From: Alphaproteobacteria bacterium
GTDB lineage: Bacteria > Pseudomonadota > Alphaproteobacteria > Bin95
Direction of reading: 5' to 3'
Assembly (NCBI GenBank): GCA_020638555.1
Contig: JACKII010000001.1
Coordinates: forward strand, 868,001-932,000
DNA: 64,000 nucleotides
In this document: positions 34,887 to 43,047 of the stretch, in pieces
Numbering within the stretch: the stretch's first letter is position 1
Layout of the letters: each line of letters starts with the position of its first letter
Translations under genes and position numbers: made by a program
Notes under the pieces: model-generated
Seen by the model: only the letters and a program-made list of their open reading frames with translations
Database searches by the model: none
What the model was told of the DNA's origin: nothing

Positions 34887-35819
34887 CTAGGGCACCACGC
34901 CGTCGGGCAGGGCGGCGACATGGGCGGCGATGGCGCCCGGCGTGGTGATCCAGACCCGTTCGTCCGCCTGCGCGATGATGTGCGAGAGCGCGCGGCGCAG
35001 ATGGCGCAGGCGGTGGGGCTGGCCGACCAGATAGGCGTGCAGCGCGATGCCCATGACCAGCGGCTGCTCCCGCGATTGGGTCCGCATCTCCTCGAACGTG
35101 TCGACGATCATGTCGGCAAAGTCCGCAGCACTGCCCTGCCGGGCGGCAATCGCCGGAATGTCGTTCAGCTCCTGCGGGTAGGGGACCGACAGGATGCGGC
35201 CGCCGGATCGGGTGCGAAACCAGACCGGCTGGTCGTCATGGCACCAGTCGAGCAGATAGGTGTAGCCGCATTCCTCCAGCAGGTCCGGGGTCACCCGGCT
35301 TTCCGAAATCCAGGGGCCGAGCCATCCGGCCGGTCGCCGTCCCTCGAAGCGATGGAGGGTCGCCGCGCAATCGGCGATCAAGGCGCGTTCGTCCGCCTCG
35401 CGCATTTCGCCCTGGCGTTCCGAATTGGTGCGGCCGTGGCCGACCATCTCCGCGCCCCGCTGGCGGAACGCGGCCATGGCCGGGGCCGCATAGGCGTACA
35501 TGGCCGTATTGGCGAGCACGGCCACGGGCAGGTCCAGGGCGTCGAACAGGTTCAGCAGCCGCCACACCCCGACCCGGTTGCCATAATCCCGCCAGGAGAA
35601 GTTCAGCACGTCGGGCTGCGGGCCGCCCGGCGCCAGCGCCGCGCCCAGCCCCTCGCCGAAGGCGAAATGCTCCAGGTTCAGCGCCAGATAGACCGCCAGC
35701 CTGCGGCCGTCCGGCCAGCAATAGTCCGGGCGCTCCGGCAAGGGCACGTAGTCGTAGCGCCCGTGCGTGGCAAGCGCGGCGGCCGCGCGCGGCGGCGGCT
35801 CGGATGGGGTGCCGGTCAT
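34887..35819 (-). CDS. Polysaccharide deacetylase-fold hydrolase, PuuE-like
   Basis: A 310-residue NodB-fold protein. It lacks the classic TFDDG metal motif of chitin deacetylases: the position reads YLALNLEHFAFGEG, as in the PuuE branch that includes allantoinase. WRDYGNRVGVWRLLNLFD, the metal-site VGHGRTNSE, GWLGPWISESRVTPDLLEECGYTYLLDW and the late GIALHAYLVGQPHRL are characteristic. The likely reaction is amide or ring C-N hydrolysis rather than deacetylation of a polymer. It diverges from the ABC importer and amidase locus. The start at 35819 was chosen over in-frame codons upstream. Confidence 0.8.
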   Translation of the reverse strand: MTGTPSEPPPRAAAALATHGRYDYVPLPERPDYCWPDGRRLAVYLALNLEHFAFGEGLGAALAPGGPQPDVLNFSWRDYGNRVGVWRLLNLFDALDLPVAVLANTAMYAYAAPAMAAFRQRGAEMVGHGRTNSERQGEMREADERALIADCAATLHRFEGRRPAGWLGPWISESRVTPDLLEECGYTYLLDWCHDDQPVWFRTRSGGRILSVPYPQELNDIPAIAARQGSAADFADMIVDTFEEMRTQSREQPLVMGIALHAYLVGQPHRLRHLRRALSHIIAQADERVWITTPGAIAAHVAALPDGVVP

Positions 35820-36226
35820 CGTATCGGGCTCCTGTTCCGGGGCGGAGGGATTGGATCGCGACGGCAATGCAGCATTCCGGCCGCGGGAATATATTGCGAT
35901 GCACAAATATGCATGTGTCTAGGGGCAACGATCAAAGTTCGAGCAGGTTTCGAATATAGCGGGATCGTAAACGAAAGTACCGATTTAATATCGCTCGGTA
36001 TCATGGTGCGAAAAAGATTGACGGTAACGATCAATGATCGTGCAGATTGAGGGAATTTCGAATATTTCTTCATCATCCTGACCGTATTTCGGGCATTGGC
36101 AACATTATTCAACAATTGGCATGCCGTGTGCTTGTGAGAGGTTGTTTGGATTCGGGCCCTGTCGCGAACGGCGCGGTGCGATGTCCGGTGAACCTGACTG
36201 CCTTCTCAAAGCCAGGAGACGTTTGA
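35820..36226. promoter_or_regulatory. AT-richer divergent regulatory region
   Basis: A 407-base gap between divergent genes, noticeably lower in GC than the surroundings from about 35890 to 36115. It contains ATGCA/TGCAT arms (35899-35903, 35910-35914) next to a run ATATATTGCGATGC. It also has the palindrome CGATCAATGATCG (36028-36040) placed in a promoter-like setting, TTGACG (36018-36023) to TGCAGA (36041-36046). Probably it holds the promoters of both the hydrolase and the ABC importer, with an operator; the regulator is not in the window. Confidence 0.5.
36018..36046 (+). promoter_or_regulatory. Candidate promoter with overlapping operator palindrome
   Basis: TTGACG, 17 bases, then TGCAGA (a weak -10), 180 bases before the receptor gene. 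The perfect 13-base palindrome CGATCAATGATCG fills the spacer, an ideal place for a repressor. Confidence 0.4.
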
Positions 36227-37876
36227 ATGACCCAAAATCCCCGCTCGCCATGGACGCGAATGCTGCGTCGCACACTGAGGCGCAGCGTCGGCGCCGCGGT
36301 GCTGGCCGGCGCGATCGCCCTGCCCGGAGCTCAGGCCCAGGCGGAGAGCGTGCTCCGCGTCGGCATGACCGCCGCGGACATTCCCATCAATATCGGCCAG
36401 CCGGACCAGGGGTTCGAGGGCTTCCGCTTCATGGGCTACATGCTCTACGACCCGCTGGTCCTTTGGGACCTGTCGAAGGCGGATGCACCGGCCGGCCTGA
36501 CCCCGGGCCTGGCGGAAAGCTGGTCGGTCGACCCGGACAATCCCGAGCGCTGGATTTTCAAGCTGCGCAAGGGCGTGAAATTCCATGACGGCAGCGATTT
36601 CACCGCCGACGACGTGGTCTGGAATTTCGAGAAGGTCCGCAATTCCGACGCGCCGCAATACGAGCCGAAGCAGGCGGCGCTGGTCGCGGCGCGCATCCCG
36701 GCGCTGAAGGCCGTGAACAAGATCGACGACTACACTGTCGAGATCCTGACCGATGGCGTCAGCGCCTATGTGCCCTACCAGGTCAGCTTCTGGTTCATGT
36801 CGAGCCAGGAACAGTGGGAGAAGGTCGGCAGCTGGGCCGAATTCGCCAAGGCGCCGTCGGGCACCGGCCCCTGGAAGTTTGTCTCGCAGACGCCGCGGGC
36901 CAAGGTGGAAATGGTCCCGAACAAGGACTACTGGAACCCGGCCCGCGTGCCCAAGGTCGACCGCGTGATCCTGCGGCCGATCCCGGAAGCCTCGGCCCGT
37001 GTCGCCGCGCTTCTGTCCGGCCAGGTCGATTTCATCGAGGCGCCGCCGCCGGATGCGATTCCGCGGCTGAAGTCGTCGGGCATGAAGATCGTCACCAACG
37101 CCTACCCGCACAACTGGGCGATCAAGCCGAGCCGGATCGAGGGGTCGCCCTGGAACGACATCAATGTGCGCAAGGCGGCCAATCTCTGCATCGACCGCGC
37201 GGGCATGACCCAGATGCTGGGCGGGCTGGCGATCCCGTCGGAAGGCCATCTGCCGCCGGGCGACACCTGGTTCGGTGAGCCGACATTCAAGCTGGGCTAC
37301 AAACCCGACGAGGCCCGCAAGCTCATGGCCGCCAGCGGCCACAGCGCCGACAAGCCGCTGACCGTGAAAATCGCGATCTCCACCAGTGGCTCCGGCCAGA
37401 TGCAGCCGCTGCCCATGTTCGAATTCCTGCAGGCCAACCTGAACGAATGCTATTTCGACGTTCAGGCGGAGGTCATGGAGTGGAACGCGCTGACCGCGTT
37501 CGGCCGCAAGCCGGCGAACTCGGAAGAGGCCGTCAGCAAGGGCGTGAATGCGGTGGTCATCAGCCACGCGCTGCAAGACCCCTACAGCGCCTTCGAGCGG
37601 TTCTTCCTGTCGTCGCGCATTTCGCCGGCCGGCTCCAACTGGGGCATGCTGGTCGACCCCTGGTATGACGAGACCCTGGCGAAGGCGGCCAAGACCTTCG
37701 ACGTGACCGCGCAGACCAAGATCCTGCAATCCGTGCACGAGCGTGTGGTCGACAATGCGGAATGGGTCTGGGTCGTCCACGACGTCAACCCGCGCGCGCT
37801 GGCCCCGTACGTGAAGGGGTTCGTGCAGGCGAAAAGCTGGTTCCAGGATCTGACGCCGATTTCCCTCGAACGTTAG
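36227..37876 (+). CDS. ABC transporter substrate-binding protein, family 5 (peptide/nickel type)
   Basis: A 549-residue periplasmic receptor. It has an arginine-rich signal peptide (residues 1 to about 38, ending AQA) and then the SBP_bac_5 fold: RVGMTAADIPINIGQPDQG, LTPGLAESWSVDPDNPERWIF, KLRKGVKFHDGSDFTADDVVWN and INVRKAANLCIDRAGM. Members bind oligopeptides, opines, glutathione or other large solutes. It begins a transcription unit with two permeases, an AtzG-like small protein and an amidase. A bound amide or ureide is suggested by that context. The small gap to the permease (102 bases) has no terminator. Confidence 0.93.
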   Translation: MTQNPRSPWTRMLRRTLRRSVGAAVLAGAIALPGAQAQAESVLRVGMTAADIPINIGQPDQGFEGFRFMGYMLYDPLVLWDLSKADAPAGLTPGLAESWSVDPDNPERWIFKLRKGVKFHDGSDFTADDVVWNFEKVRNSDAPQYEPKQAALVAARIPALKAVNKIDDYTVEILTDGVSAYVPYQVSFWFMSSQEQWEKVGSWAEFAKAPSGTGPWKFVSQTPRAKVEMVPNKDYWNPARVPKVDRVILRPIPEASARVAALLSGQVDFIEAPPPDAIPRLKSSGMKIVTNAYPHNWAIKPSRIEGSPWNDINVRKAANLCIDRAGMTQMLGGLAIPSEGHLPPGDTWFGEPTFKLGYKPDEARKLMAASGHSADKPLTVKIAISTSGSGQMQPLPMFEFLQANLNECYFDVQAEVMEWNALTAFGRKPANSEEAVSKGVNAVVISHALQDPYSAFERFFLSSRISPAGSNWGMLVDPWYDETLAKAAKTFDVTAQTKILQSVHERVVDNAEWVWVVHDVNPRALAPYVKGFVQAKSWFQDLTPISLER

Positions 37877-37978
37877 GTCTTGCCGACCGCCGGCCCGGCC
37901 CAACCGGCCGTGGCCGGCGGCGGATCGGGCGCCATTCTCGTTGCGCTCTCCGTTTCCCCGCGATGCTTGGATTTGTTC

Positions 37979-38929
37979 ATGCTGTTCTATGTTTTGAAAC
38001 GGCTGGTGTATTCGATCCCGATCGCGCTCGGCGTCTCGGTGATCTGTTTTGCTCTTGTCCATATCGGGCCGGGCGATCCGCTCAGCACCCTGCTGCCGGA
38101 GGATGCGCCGCAGGAGGTCGTCGACCGTCTGAAGGCCGAGTACGGCCTCGATAAACCCCTGGTGATTCAATACGTCCTCTGGCTCGGCAAGGCGCTGACC
38201 GGGGATTTCGGCATTTCCATCGTCACCAGCCGCCCGGTGCTGGGCGAGGTGCTGCCGGCCCTGGTCAACAGCGTCATCCTGGCGGTAGGCGGCGCGATGC
38301 TGGGCTTCCTGGTCGGCATGATCCTGGGCGGCCTGGCCGGCTTTTTCCACGGCCGGCCCGCCGACCGCGCCTTTACCGGCCTCGCCATTACGGGCGTGAG
38401 CGTGCCGCACTACTGGCTCGCCATCGTGCTGGTGATCATCTTCTCGGTCGAACTGCAATGGCTGCCCTCGCTGGGCATGAATATGAGCGGGGCGACGGAT
38501 TTCACCTTCAGCATCGAAAACCTGCGCCACATGGTGCTGCCGGTGATCGCGCTGTCGGTGATCCCCGCCGGCATCGTCACCCGCACGGTCCGGGGCGCGG
38601 TGGCGGAACTGCTCAACCAGGAATTCGTCGAGGCGCTGCGCTCCAAGGGCATGAGCGAGCACCGCATTCTCCGCCATGTCGCCAAGAACGCCGCGCCGCA
38701 GGTGCTGGCGGTGATGGGGTTGCAGATGGGGTATCTGCTGGGCGGGTCGATCCTGATCGAGACCGTGTTCGCCTGGCCCGGCACCGGCCTGCTGCTGAAC
38801 AACGCCATCTTCTCGCGCGATATCCCGCTGCTCCAGGGCACGATCCTGGTGCTGGCCCTGATTTTCGTGGCGCTGAACCTGCTGGTCGATGTCGCGCAGG
38901 CGACGCTCGACCCGCGCATCAAACGCTAG
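37979..38929 (+). CDS. ABC transporter permease, DppB-like
   Basis: A 316-residue membrane protein with six helices. The N-terminal LKRLVYSIPIALGVSVICFALVHIGPGDPL is the typical DppB/OppB start (shown here as SIPIALGVSVICFALVHI), and the EAA loop EFVEALRSKGMSEHRILRHVAKN contacts the ATPase. The start is at 37979 (MLFYVLKR); an in-frame upstream ATG at 37880 would add 33 unlikely residues. Pairs with the next permease. Confidence 0.92.
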   Translation: MLFYVLKRLVYSIPIALGVSVICFALVHIGPGDPLSTLLPEDAPQEVVDRLKAEYGLDKPLVIQYVLWLGKALTGDFGISIVTSRPVLGEVLPALVNSVILAVGGAMLGFLVGMILGGLAGFFHGRPADRAFTGLAITGVSVPHYWLAIVLVIIFSVELQWLPSLGMNMSGATDFTFSIENLRHMVLPVIALSVIPAGIVTRTVRGAVAELLNQEFVEALRSKGMSEHRILRHVAKNAAPQVLAVMGLQMGYLLGGSILIETVFAWPGTGLLLNNAIFSRDIPLLQGTILVLALIFVALNLLVDVAQATLDPRIKR

Positions 38930-38957
38930 CCCCGATTTCCGGTTGGAGACCGCCGTC

Positions 38958-39863
38958 ATGACCGCTCCCACCCTCGATTCCCCCGTTCTCGCCGCGGCCG
39001 AGGCGCCGGCGGCCGGCCCGCAACGGCGCGGCTACTGGACCAGCGTGTTCGAGCGCCTGCGCCGCGACCCCGTCACCATCGGCTGCGCGGTGATCATCCT
39101 GTTGATCCTGTTGGCCGCCGTGTTCGCGCCGCTGATCGCGCCGCACGATCCGTACAAGACCAGCATGTTGAAACGCCTGGCCCCGGTCGGCTCGCCCGGC
39201 TTTCTGCTGGGGACGGACGAACTGGGCCGCGACATGCTGAGCCGGCTGATCTATGGCGGCCGCGTCTCGCTGTTCACGGCCATCGTGCCGGTGTTCGGCG
39301 CCTTGATCCTGGGCGGGACGCTGGGCGTCGTCGCCGGCTTTCTGGGCGGGCGGGTGAACATGATCATCATGCGCACCATGGACGTTTTCTACGCCTTTCC
39401 CTCGATCCTGCTGGCGATCGCCATTTCCGGCGCCCTCGGCTCCGGCATCGTCAACGCCGTCATCTCGCTGACGCTGATCTTCATGCCGCCGCTCTGCCGC
39501 GTGGCGGAGACGGTGACGACCCAGGTGCGCAACCTGGATTTCATCGCCGCCGCCCGGGCGACGCCCGCCAGCACCGGGCGCATCCTGCGCGTGCATATCC
39601 TGGGCAATGTGCTGGGGCCGATCCTGATCTACGCCTCCAGCCTGGTCAGCGTCTCGATCATCGTCGCCTCGGGCCTGAGCTTTCTGGGGCTGGGCGTCAG
39701 CCCGCCGGAGGCGGACTGGGGCCTGATGCTGAACACGCTGCGCCAGTCGATCTATGTGGCGCCGGTCAATGCCGCCCTGCCGGGCGTGATGATCTTCATC
39801 ACCGGCATTTGCTTCAACCTGATGAGCGACGGCCTGCGGTCCGCCATGGACGTCAAGCTCTGA
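38958..39863 (+). CDS. ABC transporter permease, DppC-like
   Basis: A 301-residue membrane protein. It has a DppC/OppC N-terminus (RLRRDPVTIGCAVIILLILL), the motif LLGTDELGRDMLSRLIYGGRVSL, and an EAA loop (DFIAAARATPASTGRILRVHILGN) for the ATPase. The ending ADWGLMLNTLR and FNLMSDGLRSAMD is typical. The start at 38958 follows a GGAGAC ribosome site. With the preceding permease it forms the membrane channel of the importer. Confidence 0.93.
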   Translation: MTAPTLDSPVLAAAEAPAAGPQRRGYWTSVFERLRRDPVTIGCAVIILLILLAAVFAPLIAPHDPYKTSMLKRLAPVGSPGFLLGTDELGRDMLSRLIYGGRVSLFTAIVPVFGALILGGTLGVVAGFLGGRVNMIIMRTMDVFYAFPSILLAIAISGALGSGIVNAVISLTLIFMPPLCRVAETVTTQVRNLDFIAAARATPASTGRILRVHILGNVLGPILIYASSLVSVSIIVASGLSFLGLGVSPPEADWGLMLNTLRQSIYVAPVNAALPGVMIFITGICFNLMSDGLRSAMDVKL

Positions 39864-39882
39864 TGCGCAAGGAGACCACCCG

Positions 39883-40107
39883 ATGAGTTCCGATACCCCC
39901 ATGGAAGATGCCCCCATGGATATTGAACGCTTTTCGCTCCTGGCCGCCCAGCGGGGCCTGCGGATCGAGAGCGCGGATATTCTGAGCCGCCTCTATGCCG
40001 GCTATTGCTCGCTGCAAGTTCTGCTGGCGCGCATGCCCGCCAACCCGGAACCCGCCATCGACCCTGCCAGCGTGTTTCTCGGCGACGGCGGGGAGGTCCG
40101 GCGATGA
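39883..40107 (+). CDS. Small AtzG/GatC-like amidase partner
   Basis: A 74-residue soluble protein whose stop overlaps the amidase start by ATGA. It is small, helical, and of the size and position of AtzG, the small subunit of the AtzE amidase in cyanuric acid degradation (DUF4089/GatC-like group). Landmarks are GLRIESADILSRLYAGYCSL and LLARMPANPEPAIDPASVFL, which resemble the helix plus C-terminal arm of that group. A GGAGACCACCCG ribosome region precedes the ATG at 39883. The similarity is by pattern only; it could also be another uncharacterised amidase accessory. Confidence 0.6.
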   Translation: MSSDTPMEDAPMDIERFSLLAAQRGLRIESADILSRLYAGYCSLQVLLARMPANPEPAIDPASVFLGDGGEVRR

Positions 40108-41492
40108 CCGACCTGCACCATGTCTCCATGGCGGAGGCCGCGCGCCTGTTGCGATTGGGCACGGTCACGTCGCGGGACCTGACCGATGCCTGCCTGGAGC
40201 GGATCGCGGCCCATGATGCCGGGCTGAACGCCTATATTACCGTCTGCACCGACACTGCGCGGACGGCGGCGGACCGGGCGGACGCCGAGATCGCCCGGGG
40301 CCTGTGGCGCGGGCCGCTGCATGGCATTCCCGTCGCGCTGAAGGACATTTACGACACCGCCGGCATTCTCACCACCTGCCACTCGAAACTGTTCGCCGAC
40401 CGGGTGCCGGAGACGGACAGCGATGCGTGGGCGCGGCTGTCGGCCGGCGGTGCCGTGCTGCTGGGCAAGACGGCGACGCACGAATTCGCCACCGGCGGGC
40501 CGTCCTTCGATCTGCCCTGGCCGCCGGCGCGCAATCCCTGGAACCCGGACCATATCCCGGCCGGCTCCTCCAGCGGGTCCGGCGCGGCCGTGGCGGCCGG
40601 CATGGCCTATATGGCCATGGGGTCGGACACCGGCGGCTCGATCCGCGGGCCGGCCGGCGTCGGCGGGCTGGCGGGCCTGAAGCCCAGCTATGGCCGCCTG
40701 TCGCGCCGCGGCATCTTCCCGCTGAGCTGGACGCAGGACCATGCCGGGCCGCTCGCCCGCACCAGCGAGGATTGCGCGCTCGTCCTGCAGGTGCTGGCCG
40801 GCCACGATCCGCTGGACCCGGCCTCGGTCAACGCGCCGGTGCCGGATTTTGTCAGCGGCCTCGACCGGCCGATCGAGGGCCTGCGCGTCGGCTGGTGCCG
40901 CAACTGGTACGAGGGCGAGGCGGATGCCAGCGTCGAGCAGGCGCTGGCGGCGACCGCGGAAACGCTCGCGGGCCTGGGGGCGGAGATCGTGCCGGTGGAG
41001 ATGCCGCCGCTCGCCGACTTTCACGCCTGCGGCCGCGTCATCATCCTGTCGGAAGCGTTCGCGATCCACCGCCGCTGGATCGCGACCCAGCCGGAGCAGT
41101 ATGGCGAGTTCTTCCGCCTGCGCACCCGCCTCGGCGCCTTCATCAGCGCCGACCAGTATCTGGACGCCATGCGCTGGCGCCGCTCGCTGGCCGCGGCCAT
41201 GGTGGCCGCGATGGCCGATGTCGACCTGGTGCTGACCGCCAACCAGTACGGCCCGGCGGAAACCTTCGCCGCGTCGCAGCAGGACTTTCACTTCTTCGGC
41301 AAGCCGTCGCTCACCATGCCGGCGAATATCAGCGGCCAGCCGGCGCTGACGATCCGGGGCGGTCACGCCGCGAACGGCCTGCCGGTGGGCGTCCAGCTGA
41401 TCGGCCACGCGTTCCGCGACGCCGACGTGCTGCGCGTTGGCCACCGGTTCGAACGGGCGCGCCCGGATCTGTTCACCTGGCCGGAGCTCTGA
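40104..41492 (+). CDS. Amidase-signature hydrolase, AtzE-like
   Basis: A 462-residue amidase-signature enzyme with the Ser-cisSer-Lys triad: Lys80 in PVALKDIYDTAG, the cis-Ser in GSSSGSG (155-156) and the nucleophile Ser179 in GSDTGGSIRGPAG. The C-terminal MPANISGQPALTIRGGHAANGLPVGVQLIG closes the active-site entrance as in the family. It hydrolyses a carboxamide or carbamate. Overlap with the small protein upstream suggests a two-subunit enzyme; the closest known parallel is AtzE/AtzG, which acts on 1-carboxybiuret. Location inside an ABC import operon implies an imported amide substrate. Confidence 0.9.
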   Translation: MTDLHHVSMAEAARLLRLGTVTSRDLTDACLERIAAHDAGLNAYITVCTDTARTAADRADAEIARGLWRGPLHGIPVALKDIYDTAGILTTCHSKLFADRVPETDSDAWARLSAGGAVLLGKTATHEFATGGPSFDLPWPPARNPWNPDHIPAGSSSGSGAAVAAGMAYMAMGSDTGGSIRGPAGVGGLAGLKPSYGRLSRRGIFPLSWTQDHAGPLARTSEDCALVLQVLAGHDPLDPASVNAPVPDFVSGLDRPIEGLRVGWCRNWYEGEADASVEQALAATAETLAGLGAEIVPVEMPPLADFHACGRVIILSEAFAIHRRWIATQPEQYGEFFRLRTRLGAFISADQYLDAMRWRRSLAAAMVAAMADVDLVLTANQYGPAETFAASQQDFHFFGKPSLTMPANISGQPALTIRGGHAANGLPVGVQLIGHAFRDADVLRVGHRFERARPDLFTWPEL

Positions 41493-42004
41493 GCGCGGGT
41501 TCCCGTCGCTGGCTGCGATCGCCGCCCCCGGCCTTGAGCCGGGGGCTTGGCGGTGCGCTTCCCACAGGGGCCGGGTTGCGGGATTGGACTCTCAGGCATG
41601 GGCTCCCGCCTGCGCGGGAGAAGGGGGTGGTGAGACGGCGTGGGTGAGGGCGCTGGTGTCCCTCGCTACGGCGCTCCGCGCCTACTCGGGATGAAGCGCG
41701 GAGGATGAGGCGCGGGGGATGAAGCGCGGGGGATGGGGCGCTGCTTCCGCTGCTGTCCCGCTCTTCCCTTGCTTTCGCCTCTCCCTGTTTCTCCCTCTCC
41801 CGCTTATTCCTTCCACCTCCTTTCTCCCGCGCAGGCGGGAGCCCATGCCTGAGAGCCTCCCATGGGGCGCGGGTTTTGGGAGCCGTGTCCCGGACCGGCA
41901 TCCGTTCAGGCCCGCGGACGCCGGTCCGATGGCGCGGGCGCCTGTCGATCCGGCGTACTGCGCCCAGTCGGGATGACGCGCGGGGGGATGGCCCGCGCCC
42001 GGTC
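41493..42004. repeat. Gene-free stretch with 32-bp perfect inverted repeats
   Basis: A 512-base gap between two converging genes. Exact 32-base inverted copies lie at 41589-41620 (CTCTCAGGCATGG ... GCGCGGGAG) and 41824-41855. They enclose 203 bases that include CCCTCGCTACGGCGC ... CTACTCGGGATGAAGCGC, a member of another repeat family, and a C-rich tract. The outer repeats are arms of the palindromic element at 25276 and 59498. I see no gene here. Confidence 0.85.
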
Positions 42005-43027
42005 TCAGGCGGCCTCGGTGCCGAGTGCGCCGATGCCCTGCGGGGTGTTGCCCCAGGCGCCGATGCGGGCGCAGCGGGACATGCGGGTCGGGCTCACCTG
42101 CACCTCGTCCGGCACCCGCGCCAGGCAGGCGTCGCCGGCATAGGGGCAGCGCGGCGCGAACGAGCAGGCCGCGGGCGGTGAGGACAGGTTCGGCGGCGTG
42201 CCGGGGATCGCCTGCAACCGCCGGCCGCGGCTCGCCGCATGGATCGTCGAGGAGAGCAGGCCCTGGGTGTAGGGATGTTGCGGGTCGCGCACCACATCGG
42301 CCAGCGGCCCGCTCTCGACGATCTGGCCGCCATACATCACCGCCAGCCGGTCGCCGATCTCGATGGCGACGCCGACATCGTGGGTGACGATGATGACGCC
42401 GAGCCCCAGCTCCCGCTGCAATTGTTGCATCAGCAACAGCACCTGGATCTGCACGGTGGCGTCCAGCGCCGTCGTCGGCTCGTCCGCCAGCAGGATTTTC
42501 GGATCGCACGACAGCGCCAGCGCGATCATGGCGCGCTGGCGCATGCCGCCCGACATTTCGTGCGGATAGTTGTTCAGGCGCTGGGCGGCGGAGGGAATGC
42601 GCACCAGTTCCAGCAGTTCCAGCGCACGGGCGCGGGCGGCGGAGTGGCTGCAGCCCTTGTGCTTCATCACCGCCTCGGTGATCTGCTGGCCGACGGTGTA
42701 GACCGGGTCGAAGGCGGTGGCCGGTTCCTGGAAGATCATCGCCACCTCGCCGCCGCGGAGCCGGCGCAGGCGCGCGCCGTCCATGTCCAGCACTTCCTCG
42801 CCCTCCATGCGGATCGAGCCGGACAGGCGGGTGCGCCGCTCCGGCAGCAGCCGCTGCACCGCGCGCAGCGACACGCTCTTGCCGGAACCGGACTCGCCCA
42901 GAATGCTGAGCACCTCGCCGCGCTTCAGGTCGAAGGAGACGCCGTTGACGGCGTGGACGGTGCGCTCGCGCGTGACGAAGGTGACGTGCAGGTCGCGGAC
43001 GGCGAGCAGCGGTTGGGTCGCGGACAT
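42005..43027 (-). CDS. Peptide-type ABC transporter ATPase, DppD/OppD-like
   Basis: A 340-residue ATP-binding subunit: Walker A GESGSGKS, Q-loop, signature MSGGMRQRAMIALALS, Walker B LLADEPTTALD, and the C-terminal CxxxxxxxC region (CSFAPRCPYAGDACLARVPD) that binds an iron-sulfur cluster in this class. The start is at 43027 (MSATQP), which has an AAGGAAG ribosome site at good distance. An in-frame ATG at 43048 overlapping the preceding stop is the alternative. It converges with the amidase operon; with the next gene it presumably powers the importer at 36227-39863. Confidence 0.92.
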   Translation of the reverse strand: MSATQPLLAVRDLHVTFVTRERTVHAVNGVSFDLKRGEVLSILGESGSGKSVSLRAVQRLLPERRTRLSGSIRMEGEEVLDMDGARLRRLRGGEVAMIFQEPATAFDPVYTVGQQITEAVMKHKGCSHSAARARALELLELVRIPSAAQRLNNYPHEMSGGMRQRAMIALALSCDPKILLADEPTTALDATVQIQVLLLMQQLQRELGLGVIIVTHDVGVAIEIGDRLAVMYGGQIVESGPLADVVRDPQHPYTQGLLSSTIHAASRGRRLQAIPGTPPNLSSPPAACSFAPRCPYAGDACLARVPDEVQVSPTRMSRCARIGAWGNTPQGIGALGTEAA

Positions 43028-43047
43028 GGGGGAACTTCCTTCGGGCA

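Noticed and set aside
41621..41823. Small transposon or IS between the 32-base inverted repeats
   Set aside because: The enclosed 203 bases encode nothing longer than shadow frames and there is no target duplication that I can see.
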